From Varroa destructor (taxonomy: Eukaryota; Arthropoda; Arachnida; Mesostigmata; Varroidae), in NCBI RefSeq assembly GCF_002443255.2, contig NW_019211458.1, forward strand, positions 29,788,485-29,852,484: a stretch of DNA of 64,000 bases, given 5' to 3'. This document shows, piece by piece, positions 26,201-37,445 of the stretch (positions are counted from its first letter, which is position 1; every line of letters begins with the position of its first letter). A program made the translations under genes and the position numbers. The notes beneath the pieces were generated by a model. It saw only the letters and a list, made by a program, of their open reading frames with translations. It was not told the origin of the DNA and ran no database searches.

Positions 26201-27421
26201 GAATGTTTACTGACACAGCAGCAGATAGAGCGCTAAATGACCGCATCTTTTCTTTGTCCTTCGCATCCTATCTTCTGCCCATCACTTCGTTGCTTTTTTT
26301 TGAAGTTCTCAATACCGCTAATCATATCGCCATATATTAGGCTGAATTTTCAGGCCGGTACTGTTGCTGATACTATATTATGGGGGTTTTATATCACTTT
26401 GCTTATCGGGACGATAAATACGTATATATTTGGTACTATATCATTAGCGGGCAGGCAGGCAGAGAGAGCTTACAATTTGGCCTGAACTAGCCGCTGGCAA
26501 AAATTGAAATAGACTTTGTGACCACAGACGAACTGGCCACTTCTCAGATTATTGAAAGCAAACGGATGGACGGAAAAACCGTCAGCAATAAAATAAAGTA
26601 AGGCCCTTTTTTTTACATTCCTTTGAAATTTGTGAGAGAAGTGGTATTAGCAGCAAAAGCAGAGCTGCTGCTAACAGCCAGAGATAAGGACGCTCCTTCC
26701 CGTGGTGCTTGTCTCCTATAAGAAATGAAAATAATACACATAGAGCATCAGAGAATGTGGTTTTACTAAAATTGGTTTGCTATCTAAGTTTCCACCCTGA
26801 TATGTTGGCTTTTACGCCCGACAACGACACAACTGGGTATGCTGTCACTGAGGCCGTAGGCCAATTTATGGCTGAGACCGTCCTCGTTGATACAGCCAAT
26901 AGTTGCTCGTTCTTCAAGCCGACACTAGAGATTTTAATGACAGCAAGGTCGATAAGTGAGTGGCCGAATAAATGTTTACTGCTAACTTTCTAGTACTATT
27001 ACGATAACTTCGTTGAACACCGCCATTAGCATCAACAACAATAACAAGAGCAGCGGCCATAACTTCCGCTATATACCATGTCGGCTTCGAGTAAGCACTG
27101 CTCAGATTTTAAGTAGTAGCGGGAGTAAAAGTAAGCTCTGGTAACAAACATGTAGATAGCAATAGCAGCAGTACTAACAGCAGCTGCGAAGAATAGGGCG
27201 TAGTCGGCAGCTGGTTATACGTTAAGCAGCTCGGCGCCGGCGAGTGAAGGCGTTCGACGACGGCAGCGTTACTATTGGTCATCATCGTCGTCATCGTCAA
27301 CACCGTAAGAACGAGCCGAAGTAACTGTCTTATCACAGCGACAACAGCAAAACTAGGTTTGAGCCGTAGCGCGCCACTCGTTTAAAGTTTACACTCTAGT
27401 CGAGTCTGCCTCCCTTTTCTT
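23300..27421. other. Non-coding stretch
   Basis: It contains an 11-nt T run at 23,419-23,429 and only short, overlapping chance frames. No RNA gene or mobile-element signature was seen. Confidence 0.5.
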
Positions 27422-27437
27422 TCTCTCTCTCTCTCTC
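27422..27437. repeat. (TC)8 microsatellite in a pyrimidine-rich tract
   Basis: Eight TC units sit inside a longer C/T-rich segment (about 27,406-27,465). Read on the minus strand it is a GAGAG tract, the core motif bound by GAGA-type factors in flies. Whether such a factor acts here cannot be told. Confidence 0.9.
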
Positions 27438-28404
27438 GCTCTGTGTCTCCCTAAATCTCTCTTTCGCGCCCTTTGTTTGCCTAACTTAAATAGGCTACAT
27501 AGACTAGTCGACAAGCCAGCCAAACGGTCATCATTTAAAGAAATATCCATCGAAACTAGTTGAAGTCTCTACTTGCTCTTACTGTTGGGTCAGGATGTAC
27601 AGTTTCTAACTGCTGTAAAAACTCGGGTAGTAAACATGAACGACGCGGCAGAAAAACGACAATGAATTAAGTTTGCGCGCGCAGAAGTTCAAATGGAATC
27701 AAGATGTCACGAACCAGGGTCATTCCTGCAGTTCGAGACGTGATGAACATGAAACGGCACGAAAAATGTATAGTTAAGCAACGATAGATGAGTGAGTATA
27801 GCCTGAAAGCAAGCTTGTTGACCGTCTTTTATCATCGACCCCACCAGCATTGGGTCTAATTAACCATCGAATTAAAAGCATTAAATGATCGAGATTAATC
27901 ACACTTTGAGGTTTTTTTTTCTGAAAAACGTAAAATAAAAATCAGAGCATCCAAACAAAATAAAACCGTATTACATTTCTGAATTGTTCATTTGCTTGCA
28001 CTTCAATAGAGGGTTGCCCCTGAAAAACGCAAGAATGTAGTTCTAATTGTTTTTAAGTAGGTCACAAATACAAGTCGCAGAGGTGTAAAGGTCACTCGAA
28101 AATTCTCTCGGCACTTAGGAAAAATAGGACTCAGCAGACGAGATACGAACGTCCTTAACGGAGTGGCCTTTGATGTCCCTAATCCAAAAATCTTAGACTC
28201 TTAACAATGACCATGTAACTACATAGTATTCCGACATGCTTACAGATACCTTGAATTTTCATCTCATATACACCTGGTTATCGTGTATAAGTGACACCAT
28301 AGTCCCAATAGCTTATTCTACATTTCTCGATAGCTCTGCATAGTTGGTGACCATCGAGCTACCCATTTTTGCTATTTCGTTTACTGCATTACCGGTGAGT
28401 CATC

Positions 28405-28418
28405 ATTATTATTATTAT
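28405..28418. repeat. Short (ATT)n tract
   Basis: Nearly five ATT units read directly. Trivial simple repeat. Confidence 0.85.
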
Positions 28419-29035
28419 ATAACACGATTATAGTTGTTGTCGATCACTCGGACAGCTGTAGTCAGACGTCACACGTAACAATGACGCCGGCAAAGAGAGC
28501 TTTTGCACCAAAAATAACATTACGTTGATACATTAAAAAATTGTCATGCAACAGGTACAGATGCTGATCCGCAACACAGAAACTGCCTAAGGCGCTGCGT
28601 AAATAAACGGTATCAGTAGTGTTATTTCTATTAACCTTCTAGCTACAAGCGGAACTTTGCATGTGGCAAAAATACCCGCCGCTGTTCCGTAAACAGCATC
28701 CACCAAAAGGAGCACTTGATAGTCTACTGCACCTTATTTGTTAGACAATACGATGGAACAGTAGAATTCGGTTGAGGCAAACGAAGCAACAACGAAGAGG
28801 GTTGAACACTGTTGTCAAGTGCTCGTGTCCAAGCGCGGATTTGCCTTCCAATATCATTACACTTGACAGTGGTAAGCGTGGCCATGATAGACGTGGGTGA
28901 AGTTCTGCATTGTTACATTAGTAACGTCACAACAAAGTGATCATACGGAAATCAAGGTTTGGCAAACGGCATTCGATCCCGAGTTCACAGCTGGCTAGAA
29001 AAATTGAATCGTCAATGTTGGGAACGGTATGGAGA

Positions 29036-29057
29036 TCTCTCTCTCTCTCTCTCTCTC
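29036..29057. repeat. (TC)11 microsatellite
   Basis: Eleven perfect TC units, GAGA-like on the minus strand. No promoter elements were recognised next to it. Confidence 0.95.
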
Positions 29058-29380
29058 ACCTTCTACCTCGAAATTGAAAAGGGAATAAAATCTTCTATAC
29101 TTATGTAAGAAATAGCCGTACATAGGAACATCTTAAACATTCGATTTTTCTCCATGCTACTAATCGATCCCTTCAGAAAAAAAAGAGGCTATTAAGAAAC
29201 TCTCAAGTAACACCATTGAGGCACAAAGGAACGTCCAGAGGAATTCAACGGTTATCATTACCGAACCGGCTCAACAAATAAAAAAAGGGCAAATACTAAA
29301 GACGATTTTGACTTCGTCTAAAATCGACTAAATGCAGAAATTCTTATAACAAATAATATAAGAATGAGTCCAATGGAGAA

Positions 29381-29446
29381 TTAGTAAATTATAAAAAAAA
29401 AATTAGTAAAGCATAGAGGACATAGTCGTGTTAGTTGGAGGACATA
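29381..29446. repeat. Degenerate 22-bp tandem repeat, three units
   Basis: TTAGTAAA recurs at 29,381 and 29,403, and GAGGACATAG recurs at 29,416 and 29,438, both offset by 22 bp. Three consecutive 22-bp blocks (29,381-29,402, 29,403-29,424, 29,425-29,446) therefore share halves pairwise: the first with the second on the left, the second with the third on the right. This fits an old, decayed tandem duplication by replication slippage. Confidence 0.6.
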
Positions 29447-30029
29447 GAGGACTCTATATGTATATATATAGGAAAAAATTCGTTAAAAATGGGCCTGTAG
29501 AAATAGTGTATTGTAGGTTAACAGGATTATTGTTATTACAAACTGTCAACGTTAGGCTGGTATGTATTAGAAGTATGAATTCATATTGGTGTACCATATT
29601 CTATATAAATTCACACGATCGACTCTGATTCAATTAAACAGACTTAACACAACAATTGACTTCGTTCGTTTTGTTTTATATATTTTACCATATTTAATCA
29701 ATTCAGAGTATAAAGAAAAATATCATATCTAAACGTATGGGCACTGTTCACATATACATATAAATGAGGCTAATGTTCAGCCAATACTTTTATACCAGAC
29801 GCTACGTTCAGCCAACACGCGTGCCTCATCTAACTGTCTGCCTAATTTACATAATGACAAGGCGTTTTTCAAGATGCTTCCCACACACACAAACAGCCGA
29901 TATAATCTTTGACCTTTGTACTTTAAACGCTGGCGAAATCGGAAGGCTATGATCAATTGACGTTCGTTACCTACTGCATGTTATTAAGATCAATTTCTTT
30001 TTCCTCAAGAAATCGACTAGTTATTAATA

Positions 30030-30503
30030 ATGTTTCAGTCGTTTCTCCCTCAGGATCATACAGAACTGGCCCGTCACAATGTAAGAAACTTTTGGCAATT
30101 TATCATTAATCTTCGATGCAAAAGTTCGTGCATTTCGATTATTGCGTTCTTGGCTACGGCGGTTCACAAACGTAGCAGTTTCTACGTCGTCGCCAAAGTA
30201 AGCGTTCGACAAGAACTCTGCGTCAAGACGCTCATAAAAAGCCACACACGCAGTAAGTACACAGAGAATGCAGCTGTGGGAAAAAAGGCTCGAAAAAGCA
30301 TTAGAACAAGCCGCGGAAGCCTGAAATTCGCCATTGTCGGCGCTCCCGCCATAATCGCAGCCTATATTTTCTCAGCTTTGATTTGTCCCACAGAATCAAT
30401 CTCTGCCGTCACCGGGAAAAAACGAGAAGGGCTGACTAATGTGTGCACGTGCTGCCGGCGGCAGGGGGAACGAGAAAAGGACCAAAAGCTAAAACCTGAC
30501 TAA
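30030..30503 (+). CDS. 157-codon ATG-led open frame, hypothetical and unproven
   Basis: It starts at a true ATG with A at -3 and ends in TAA. The N-terminal half is mixed. Around residues 85-97 there is a strongly basic segment, followed by one clear hydrophobic stretch of about 19 residues (FAIVGAPAIIAAYIFSALI) that could span a membrane, then a Cys/Arg/Lys-rich tail. I recognise no family. Internal GT-AG signals exist: GTAAGC at 30,198 in phase 0, and GTAAGT at 30,253 paired with an acceptor at 30,393, phase-matched. A splice from 30,198 to an acceptor at 30,573 would instead join the first 56 codons to the open frame 30,574-30,828. An AATAAA lies at about 30,618. One such ATG-led frame per few windows is expected by chance. 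Confidence 0.15.
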   Translation: MFQSFLPQDHTELARHNVRNFWQFIINLRCKSSCISIIAFLATAVHKRSSFYVVAKVSVRQELCVKTLIKSHTRSKYTENAAVGKKARKSIRTSRGSLKFAIVGAPAIIAAYIFSALICPTESISAVTGKKREGLTNVCTCCRRQGEREKDQKLKPD

Positions 30504-30573
30504 TATGGTAAGCAGCGACTTGCCAACTCAATGAGCAGGACCGAACGTGTCGTACTGAGTCTGCTTGTTGCAG

Positions 30574-30828
30574 TTTGACAAAGTCGGCGAGTGTTTGCAA
30601 TCAGACAAGACTATTGGAATAAACTTCTTGACAGGAAGGAAATTAACGCGTTTTGGATTATCAATAAGTCGTCTGAAGGCAAAGAAACTGCTGTCTAAAG
30701 GAGAAGAAGGAAGATGTGGTGGCATAGCTTCAATACAACAGCGTGCTCATTACATTACCTACTCACTACTAATGTATAGACCAGTTAGATCGCCAAAGAG
30801 GCTAAAGTCAATAGCGGCGGCCGTCTAA
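30574..30828 (+). CDS. Possible second exon, 84 codons plus stop, hypothetical
   Basis: The acceptor-like GAGTCTGCTTGTTGCAG ends at 30,573. The frame opening exactly at the junction reads F-D-K-V-G-E-C-L-Q and stays open for 84 codons to TAA. The product would be basic, Lys/Arg/Ser-rich and soluble. It is phase-compatible with a donor at 30,198 (AAA|GTAAGC) inside the preceding open frame, giving a 140-residue two-exon model with a 376-nt intron. It is also phase-compatible with a donor at 30,081 (AAT|GTAAGA). A GTAAGC at 30,508 would give a typical 66-nt intron, but every upstream frame has a stop just before it, so that splice would be non-coding. No homology is recognised. Confidence 0.12.
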   Translation, partial: FDKVGECLQSDKTIGINFLTGRKLTRFGLSISRLKAKKLLSKGEEGRCGGIASIQQRAHYITYSLLMYRPVRSPKRLKSIAAAV

Positions 30829-31218
30829 AAATGGATAAAATCGCGAAACGGCGCTCTGTCCCCGTTTGGACGTCATTCGTTTACCAAAAGTGAGCCCTTT
30901 TACCCGGCCTAGCTCAAGGCGCGCGTAATTAGTATGCCAGAGCCTCTTATTGCTGCTACTTCGTTGTTGCCCTCTTTACTCAGGCCACGTGTCTTGCATT
31001 AGCTGTCGACGCGACCGACCTTTAATACATCTGAAGGTACAACCGCACTAATTACTGCCAAGCACGCGATTAATTATAACATACTTAAATAATTTAATGA
31101 CAGACTAGAGCAACTATGTGTCAAATATGTACTTGTGCGATGATATGAATTACTGCTCTGTTCGGAAAATGACGGCTCGCTCGATAGGGCCCTGTAGGTC
31201 GCTTTAATGGCGACTTAC

Positions 31219-31245
31219 CTTTTCGAGTCAGACATGCGACCCGGG
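31219..31245 (-). other. Possible 27-nt microexon
   Basis: On the minus strand, TTTATTTGCAG (acceptor) is followed by 27 nt and then AAG|GTAAGTCG, a near-perfect donor. The length is a multiple of three. One frame has a TGA; the other two read P-G-R-M-S-D-S-K-R or R-V-A-C-L-T-R-K with split codons. MAG|GTAAGT motifs are expected about once in this window by chance, so the pairing with a good acceptor 27 nt away is the notable part. No flanking exons were recognised. Confidence 0.18.
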
Positions 31246-32574
31246 CTGCAAATAAACTGTTGTTACAATGTATATTAACTAGATATACGTGCGATAATGT
31301 AGGTTTTACTCGGTGGTAATCCAAACAGATTTCAACTTCTGATGGGAATTGGGTCGTACGGTTGTCATTTCCTTCAGAGATGAGCTGTTAAACGAGCAAG
31401 ATCTGCCAGCTTATCGAATACATACATTTGTGTATTTTTATACACATACATATTTCCAGCAGCAATATTGACAGAATAAACATAGAGGACTGGCGCGACT
31501 TGAAGGTTCCGAGCTCTTTCGTTTCAAAGGCCATTTGCAAACCGAATAAATGCGCCGATCTCTCCCTTGGATCAATGAGACACGTGTATTCCAGGAGCTA
31601 CTACGTTAGTTCGATACATCACCCCGCCTCTTTGAACGTCTGACGGGCTTAGTATCTGGATTAATCCTATCAATCGCTCTTCTACTATAGTACGTCATCT
31701 TCTTATCGCCTGTTCCTATTTCAGTAATACTGTTTGGCTGGCGAGAATCATCGGTATCTATGCAACTCTTGTTAAAGTGAATAAGATCAAACGTAATAGT
31801 TCAGCTAGGGAGAAATTGATGTGGAATATCGCACGACAGTGGACGTATTAGCTTAACGTCGGAGATATATCTATCATAGACTGTAGATTTACTGGGGCAA
31901 CGGATCGAAAAAGCGTAAATAGCATAGGTTGCAAACTACATAATAGGTTAGGGTGGAAGGACGCCGAATGACTTCGATGCTTAACATCACGTAACAAATT
32001 GATCGCATTGTTTTTCTTAAAGTAACGCATGAAGCGGATATGATATTCTTGTGTACAACGATACATGTTTGTACGGCGAGCCTAGCTACTTCGTGTGTTC
32101 CACCACTGCCGGCTCCCTGATTATCCTAATTGATCATCTTCAACACAGCTCCCCCGAAAATTCAAAAGAGTAGTCCTTTTTAGTGGAGACACCGCCTGTT
32201 CTCTCTCGCTACGAAATGTTTGACATCGAACACCTTTGCTGAGCATCTACCGTAGATAACCGTTAAGGGAAGCACTTGTAACAAGTACCAGTTATTGCCT
32301 TTTCAAACCCAAACGAGCAGCCAATCTGCGGAACACTTTTTTACCCGAAAAATAATCGAAACGTCGCCACGGCTTGTGATAAACATAAGATATATATCAC
32401 CCCTGAGCCTTGAGGCATTGCGTTCGATATCCAGTAGCCGTCGGCAACGGCGGTGCAGGCGATGCTTAATTATCGGTGTATAGCGGAAGCGGAGATGGCC
32501 AGCACCTGCTGCAGCAGTACAAATTGGGAATTGCATTAAAAAGCAAATGAAGGCTAACAGAGCGTGTCGTTGAT
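31246..32574. other. Non-coding stretch
   Basis: One acceptor-like motif (GCCTGTTCCTATTTCAG) ends at about 31,725 and is followed in one frame by 41 open codons. No gene is recognised. Confidence 0.45.
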
Positions 32575-32619
32575 GTTGTTGTTGTTGTTGTTGTTGTTGA
32601 TGATGATGATGATGATGAT
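32575..32619. repeat. Compound (GTT)8(GAT)7 microsatellite
   Basis: Eight perfect GTT units (32,575-32,598) abut seven perfect GAT units (32,599-32,619). On the minus strand a 108-codon frame reads this as His7 followed by Gln8. That is an artefact of the repeat unless transcription and translation are shown. Confidence 0.97.
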
Positions 32620-34850
32620 GGAGAACCATCTAAGAGGCGTTAAGACGTCCGCCACCGGCGTCACCTCCTTTAGCCGCCCACAAACTGGACGCTGCAATAT
32701 ACTGAGTTCACAGGCAATACGCCACTGGCCTGGTAAAAGGTACGTTATGCTAGTAAGCCAAAAAGCGGGGGTCGATGGCGCGAAATTTAGACGACAGAGA
32801 GAAGATCTGATTTACGCCGGTCAGATCAGTCTCAGACGTGGGCAGCTCCACCGTCGCTATTTAACGGGCAAGATCAAGCTAACATTACCAGCAACGTCGT
32901 AACCAGCAATATTAATAGCCATGAAAGGATACCGGTAGTGGACGACGCTCATGATTCTAGTAATTACTGTCAATGATGATAATGTTAGTCTGCAAAGACG
33001 ACAACTAGCAGAAGAACCGGCTGGGGAAACCTCTTCACGTGGTGAGCGCGACACTGAGCTGGGTCATGCAACAGGGTACGCCTACGTTACGAGGAGGACA
33101 TCGCCGTAAGACAATTGCCCCGAGCAGAACAACCGTAATGATAGCAATTGCAGTATAGCAACCAAAAGTAACCGCGTTGATGCAAACGTTGGCCAAGGAG
33201 ATTTTCTTTTGTAATCGCTTTTACACTGCGGCTGACGGCGACAAGCATAAAAAACAGGTCCGTGCTCCTAATTTATCCTTGGGTCATTCCCGGATGGTAG
33301 ACAATGCCCAAAAAGCTCCAGTACATTCTCAGTCAGGAGTGACACACAGATAGCTTTTACTTCGGGAAAAATTTAGATATAATAACAATAATTATAATAA
33401 TACTGCATGTTTACGGGGGCGAGCTTTAGTTCCGAATTTGGTGTGGAAGCTGGACCGTATTAAGCAGGACACAGCTTTGCCGGTCTCATAATTGTAACAG
33501 CCGTCGTGAAAAGTGCCTGTCAAATGTAGCGAGCCCAAATAGACGTCCCTGCGTGGCCCCCTATTCAAAATTCAGCAATATAGGAAACAATGGCTAGGAT
33601 GGGTGAGCATCGTTACGTTTAAGCGCGATGAAAACATAATAATAGAATACGGTCTAAAGGAAATATCCCGCAGTAGATATAAATGCCACACGGGTACCTT
33701 TTCTAGAAAAGATATTACCAATAGTCTTCAGGAAAATCAATGTGTAACAAGACGTAGCAGCAGAAGCTCCACAAAATTGAATAAAAAATGGATCACAACG
33801 ACAGCAACGACAAAACGAAAAACGTCAGAGTAGTACCATAATCAACGGGAGCTAAGTCGACAAAACGCTACCGTGGTCTTCTTCGAACAGTTCTCCGAGC
33901 ATGCACGAGACTTACACACTTCAAGTTTAAGTTTAGATACAAAGCCGATGCGCACTTTGAGCGTGCACTAGAAAGAAAAAAGCCAACAAAATCAATACTG
34001 CACAGAGTCAAAGAAATAGATAATTACTCCGTTTTGGGTTCCGACCCACCATCGCGCAAGAAAGGCATTGAATTTCAGATGGGTCAGTGAATGAGCGAAC
34101 GAGTTTGCATACGGTCATCGGCAGCGTTAATGACACTGGTGGTAACGGCAAGGGCGACATCGGTTGCCATAGCTGGTTGTGACTTCAACAATTAGCACGG
34201 TCAGTGTCAACGTTGGTCGCGGCTGTGGTTGCTAACTAAGAAAGCTAAGAAACTAAGAAATAATAACCTACATTTACTCACACTTTATCTATCTACATAT
34301 CCATTCCGTGATTCACGAGCAAGCAGTCGTGTATCATTGGACATGAGCTTTCCCGTCTCTGATACGTGTTAACAACAATAACAGCCACACCGTCGACAGG
34401 AGCATGACGAAGCGTTAAGCAAAAATAAATCTGGGAACTCGCACATGAAAGAAACGCACGACGCCATAGACGTGACTGTGCCTCACAGGTGGAAAGTTTG
34501 TATCCATTGGTCGGTCCGTATGTGCGAGTGCGTCAGGATTAGTCGTAGACTGACTACATTCAATCAGCAACATACCTTGGTTCATCCCGGTCAGCTGATC
34601 GTGGCGGCGACTTCAATCTAATCTTAGCCATCCAACGGACCTTCTGCCCCTACAGCTGCTGCGATATACTTAGGATAATAGCAATTGGTTACTGACGCAC
34701 TTGTAGATAGATTTTGTTACAGCCGGTAATTGGTATCATTTCGTCAGTAGGGAAGCCCTTAGCGGGTCCTGCCACGCCATCGATACATCATCGACGTCAA
34801 CAATATTACCGCCATTCGTAATTATATCTGTGTATATATTTTTTGCACCG
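32620..34850. other. Non-coding stretch
   Basis: An imperfect AAT/AAC tract lies near 33,379-33,402. Nothing coding is supported. Confidence 0.5.
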
Positions 34851-34867
34851 TTTTTTTTTTTTTTTTT
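34851..34867. repeat. Poly-T, 17 nt
   Basis: Simple homopolymer, read directly. Confidence 0.95.
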
Positions 34868-36850
34868 CGTTGTTACGCTATCATTGTCATCACATCTCCT
34901 GATACACGGCGGTAGATCTAGAGAGAAAAGGCTGAAAGATACAGGACAAGATGGATCGGAGAATAAAAAAATTATGGCGCCAATAAAATGAAAAGCGTCT
35001 CGTACATTGGCAAAGATCAGAAGAAAGCGGATACAATTCGGTTATGTTAAATTGACAAAAATGACACCGGCATCAGTTTCGACGCAGGCAAAAATATGAA
35101 ATCAATACCGATAGTTGTAAAGGCTGGCAAAATAAGTAGACCACCAAGGTGTTGATACTGAAAAAATTGCCAGCGTAAAGCATTCAAAAATAATGAGGAA
35201 AAAGCCCAATTCCTAACAGAATTAGTCGAACGAATCTTATCTATAGGACGAAGATCCGAGAATTGGTTGCCCGCCACTGCCTTACTGATATCGAATGAAA
35301 CATGCTAAATCAGACGCGTATTATAGGAACGCAAGGCTCCCGTATCGATAAGGACTTGACAAAATCAGCAACAAGTCAGTGTCCTCAAGGTTGTTCTTCC
35401 GGCAAACTAAATTCGTTCGTGACAGCGTGGATCGGAGGGGAGGTTTTCTCTTCGAATAGAAAAAGATCGACAAATATAGAAGAACAGGAAAATAGGCAAA
35501 GATTCCTTCTGATTTCCTCTAGTAATTTGCGGAGACTCGGTCCGGTTGATGAGAGTGACCGTCGTCGTGTGCTGGGATACTGAACAATTTTTGGGTTTTG
35601 ACTGAGGCCAGGGTCTCACTACGTGGACCCGTGTTAGCATGTGAAGTGCAGGATCATATCTCTGTTTAGAGATTTGCCTGCAACGCTGTGAACTGCTAGG
35701 ACATGAACAGGCCGCAAATCTTAGTTGTTACTATTAATTTTGGTAACAAGAAAACCGGCCGAACTAACTTTTGTACAGGTCGCTGATCACACAAAAAAAC
35801 TAATTCGAAGTCGGCCTAAATAATCCTGCAATTCCGCGTGTGTATAAACTAGGGCACTGACCAGTTATCTGCCGCCAGGCCATTACAGTCTTAGCGGTCG
35901 ACTAATATAACATGGCCTAATTCACTAATAGCGCCCGTGTTACTCGTGAATCGAGCCTTGTCGCGATACCAACGCCCCTATTCGTAACGAACGCTGTAAT
36001 TCTTTTGTTTTTCAATAGTGGTAATCACTTCTAGTAGGTTGCATTATCATCCTGTTCTCTTAGAGAGTAGTTTTCTATGGACAATACCGCATTTCTAGAA
36101 ATTTTCTATTACGCAGCACCCCCTAATTGCCTTCTATCGCGCGATGAGCGCACGGTGCCGTGAATTGTAACCGTGTTAATCTAACGGGTGCCGACTGGCC
36201 TTTTGTATAGAACCTCAGCTTGCATTGATTATTCTTCATCAGCCGTCCGTACATCATGAATGTGGCCTTCCCAACAACGTGGGCTACATTCGTTGAATGT
36301 CCGCATCCAATACAATGAATACGCATTTTCCTTTATGCAAAAATTATTCAGCAATTTGATGATTGTACGCAAATCTTATGGGTCGAACGTCACAATACCG
36401 TTTACCTCGGTCGCGTTTCGTCCAGAGGTCACCGCCCACGAAACGAGAATCAGTAGACAGATCAGGCGCTTTAAGCCCAAACTATCATAATTGACCATTG
36501 CGGACGTCTCCGCGGTAGTACGATCAGATGGGGGCATTGATTTTATGACTGTTCATCGCTTCGAGATCGCAGTCAAGTCACTTGCTCTTAGGGGGACCGT
36601 GCTGCTGGTGACGGTGATGGCGATTATGATAATGGAAGCAACCATTAGCTCTATGTGCGGTCACTGTTTAGCTGTGAAACTCTGTTTTTGGGCACTCCAC
36701 AACAGTTAATCTTCATGTCCTTAACATATTGTGCGTGTATTGATGGTGTCGAAATCATCGTAGTTTTAATCGTACAAACTAATCTATTTGCTCTACTTGT
36801 GTTCGTGGCTTGTTTCTGTTCAGCGGGCACGGTTGAATGCCCCCGAACCT
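34868..36850. other. Non-coding stretch
   Basis: Only chance-sized frames occur. A minus-strand frame at 35,047-35,277 is hydrophobic towards its end and crosses an acceptor-like TTTTTTCAG, but has no recognisable family. Confidence 0.5.
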
Positions 36851-37000
36851 AACGCAGTTTTTTTTATCGTTTTTCAGCTACCGAAAGCAATGGCAGGGGC
36901 CGACCTACAGAAGGCCTCGTCGTATTTTTTTTATCATTAGCTTTAGCAATACGCAAATTTTCTTGCAAACACGCAAGACATATCAACACGTTTATGATAG

Positions 37001-37252
37001 CCGAGCGTCCCTACGGGTTTGTTTATAGGTTTCGTCATTATGAACTCGCTAGCAAAGTGGCAAAAAAATCTCGTGTGGCCTATTATCTATTCGAGGGGAA
37101 ATCTTCAACAGGCAACTATACATCGCCTGTTCAACCAAAGAGAACCAGACCCGATCTTCGCCGTCGAACATGGCCACATTCCAACTGCAGAGCGAATATG
37201 TCGCTACGTTAATAAACGACGTCGGTATAAACGGTATGAGGTGACCACGTAA
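37001..37252 (+). other. Open frame ending exactly on a GTAAGT donor motif, unproven exon
   Basis: The frame is open from after a TAG at 36,998 to a TAA at 37,250 that is itself part of a GTAAGT at 37,249-37,254. This is what an exon ending at a phase-2 donor looks like. An ATG lies at 37,040 (70 codons to the stop). The C-terminal part is charged and polar (for example F-N-Q-R-E-P-D-P and a terminal R-R-R-Y-K-R-Y). A strong acceptor motif (TTTTTTTATCGTTTTTCAG) ends at 36,877, but this frame has stops between it and 37,001. A different frame runs from that acceptor for 111 codons to 37,212. Two overlapping open frames cannot both be coding; neither has recognisable homology. Confidence 0.12.
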
Positions 37253-37411
37253 GTGGTAAAGTGAACAAACGAGCTACTTCCTTTCGTTGCATAGCAACAC
37301 CAGCACTAGCTAAACTTCACTAAAAAGGCAATTATTTCTGGCTATATAATATTTACCCTAGCCACAGTAGAATACACCGGAATCAGCAAGTCAAGGGGGA
37401 TCGTAGTCGAT

Positions 37412-37445
37412 AAAAAAAAAAAAAGAAAAAAAAAAGCTTTTTTTT
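37412..37445. repeat. A13-G-A10-GC-T8 homopolymer pair
   Basis: Thirteen A, one G, ten A, then GC and eight T make a short perfect palindrome (A8 GC T8) at the right end. It could form a weak hairpin or simply be slippage-prone sequence. It is not a Rho-independent terminator in any meaningful context here. Confidence 0.9.

Noticed and set aside
28940..29000. ATTCGATCCC, a partial tRNA B-box match
   Set aside because: There is no A-box at the right distance and no acceptor-stem pairing. Similar partial matches near 38,850, 51,757 and 62,132 fail in the same way.
30508..30573. 66-nt GTAAGC...TTGCAG intron between the two frames at 30 kb
   Set aside because: All three upstream frames have a stop within about 20 nt of the donor, so this splice cannot join coding exons.
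32303..32629. Minus-strand frame with His7-Gln8
   Set aside because: It reads through the (GTT)8(GAT)7 repeat and nothing else supports coding.
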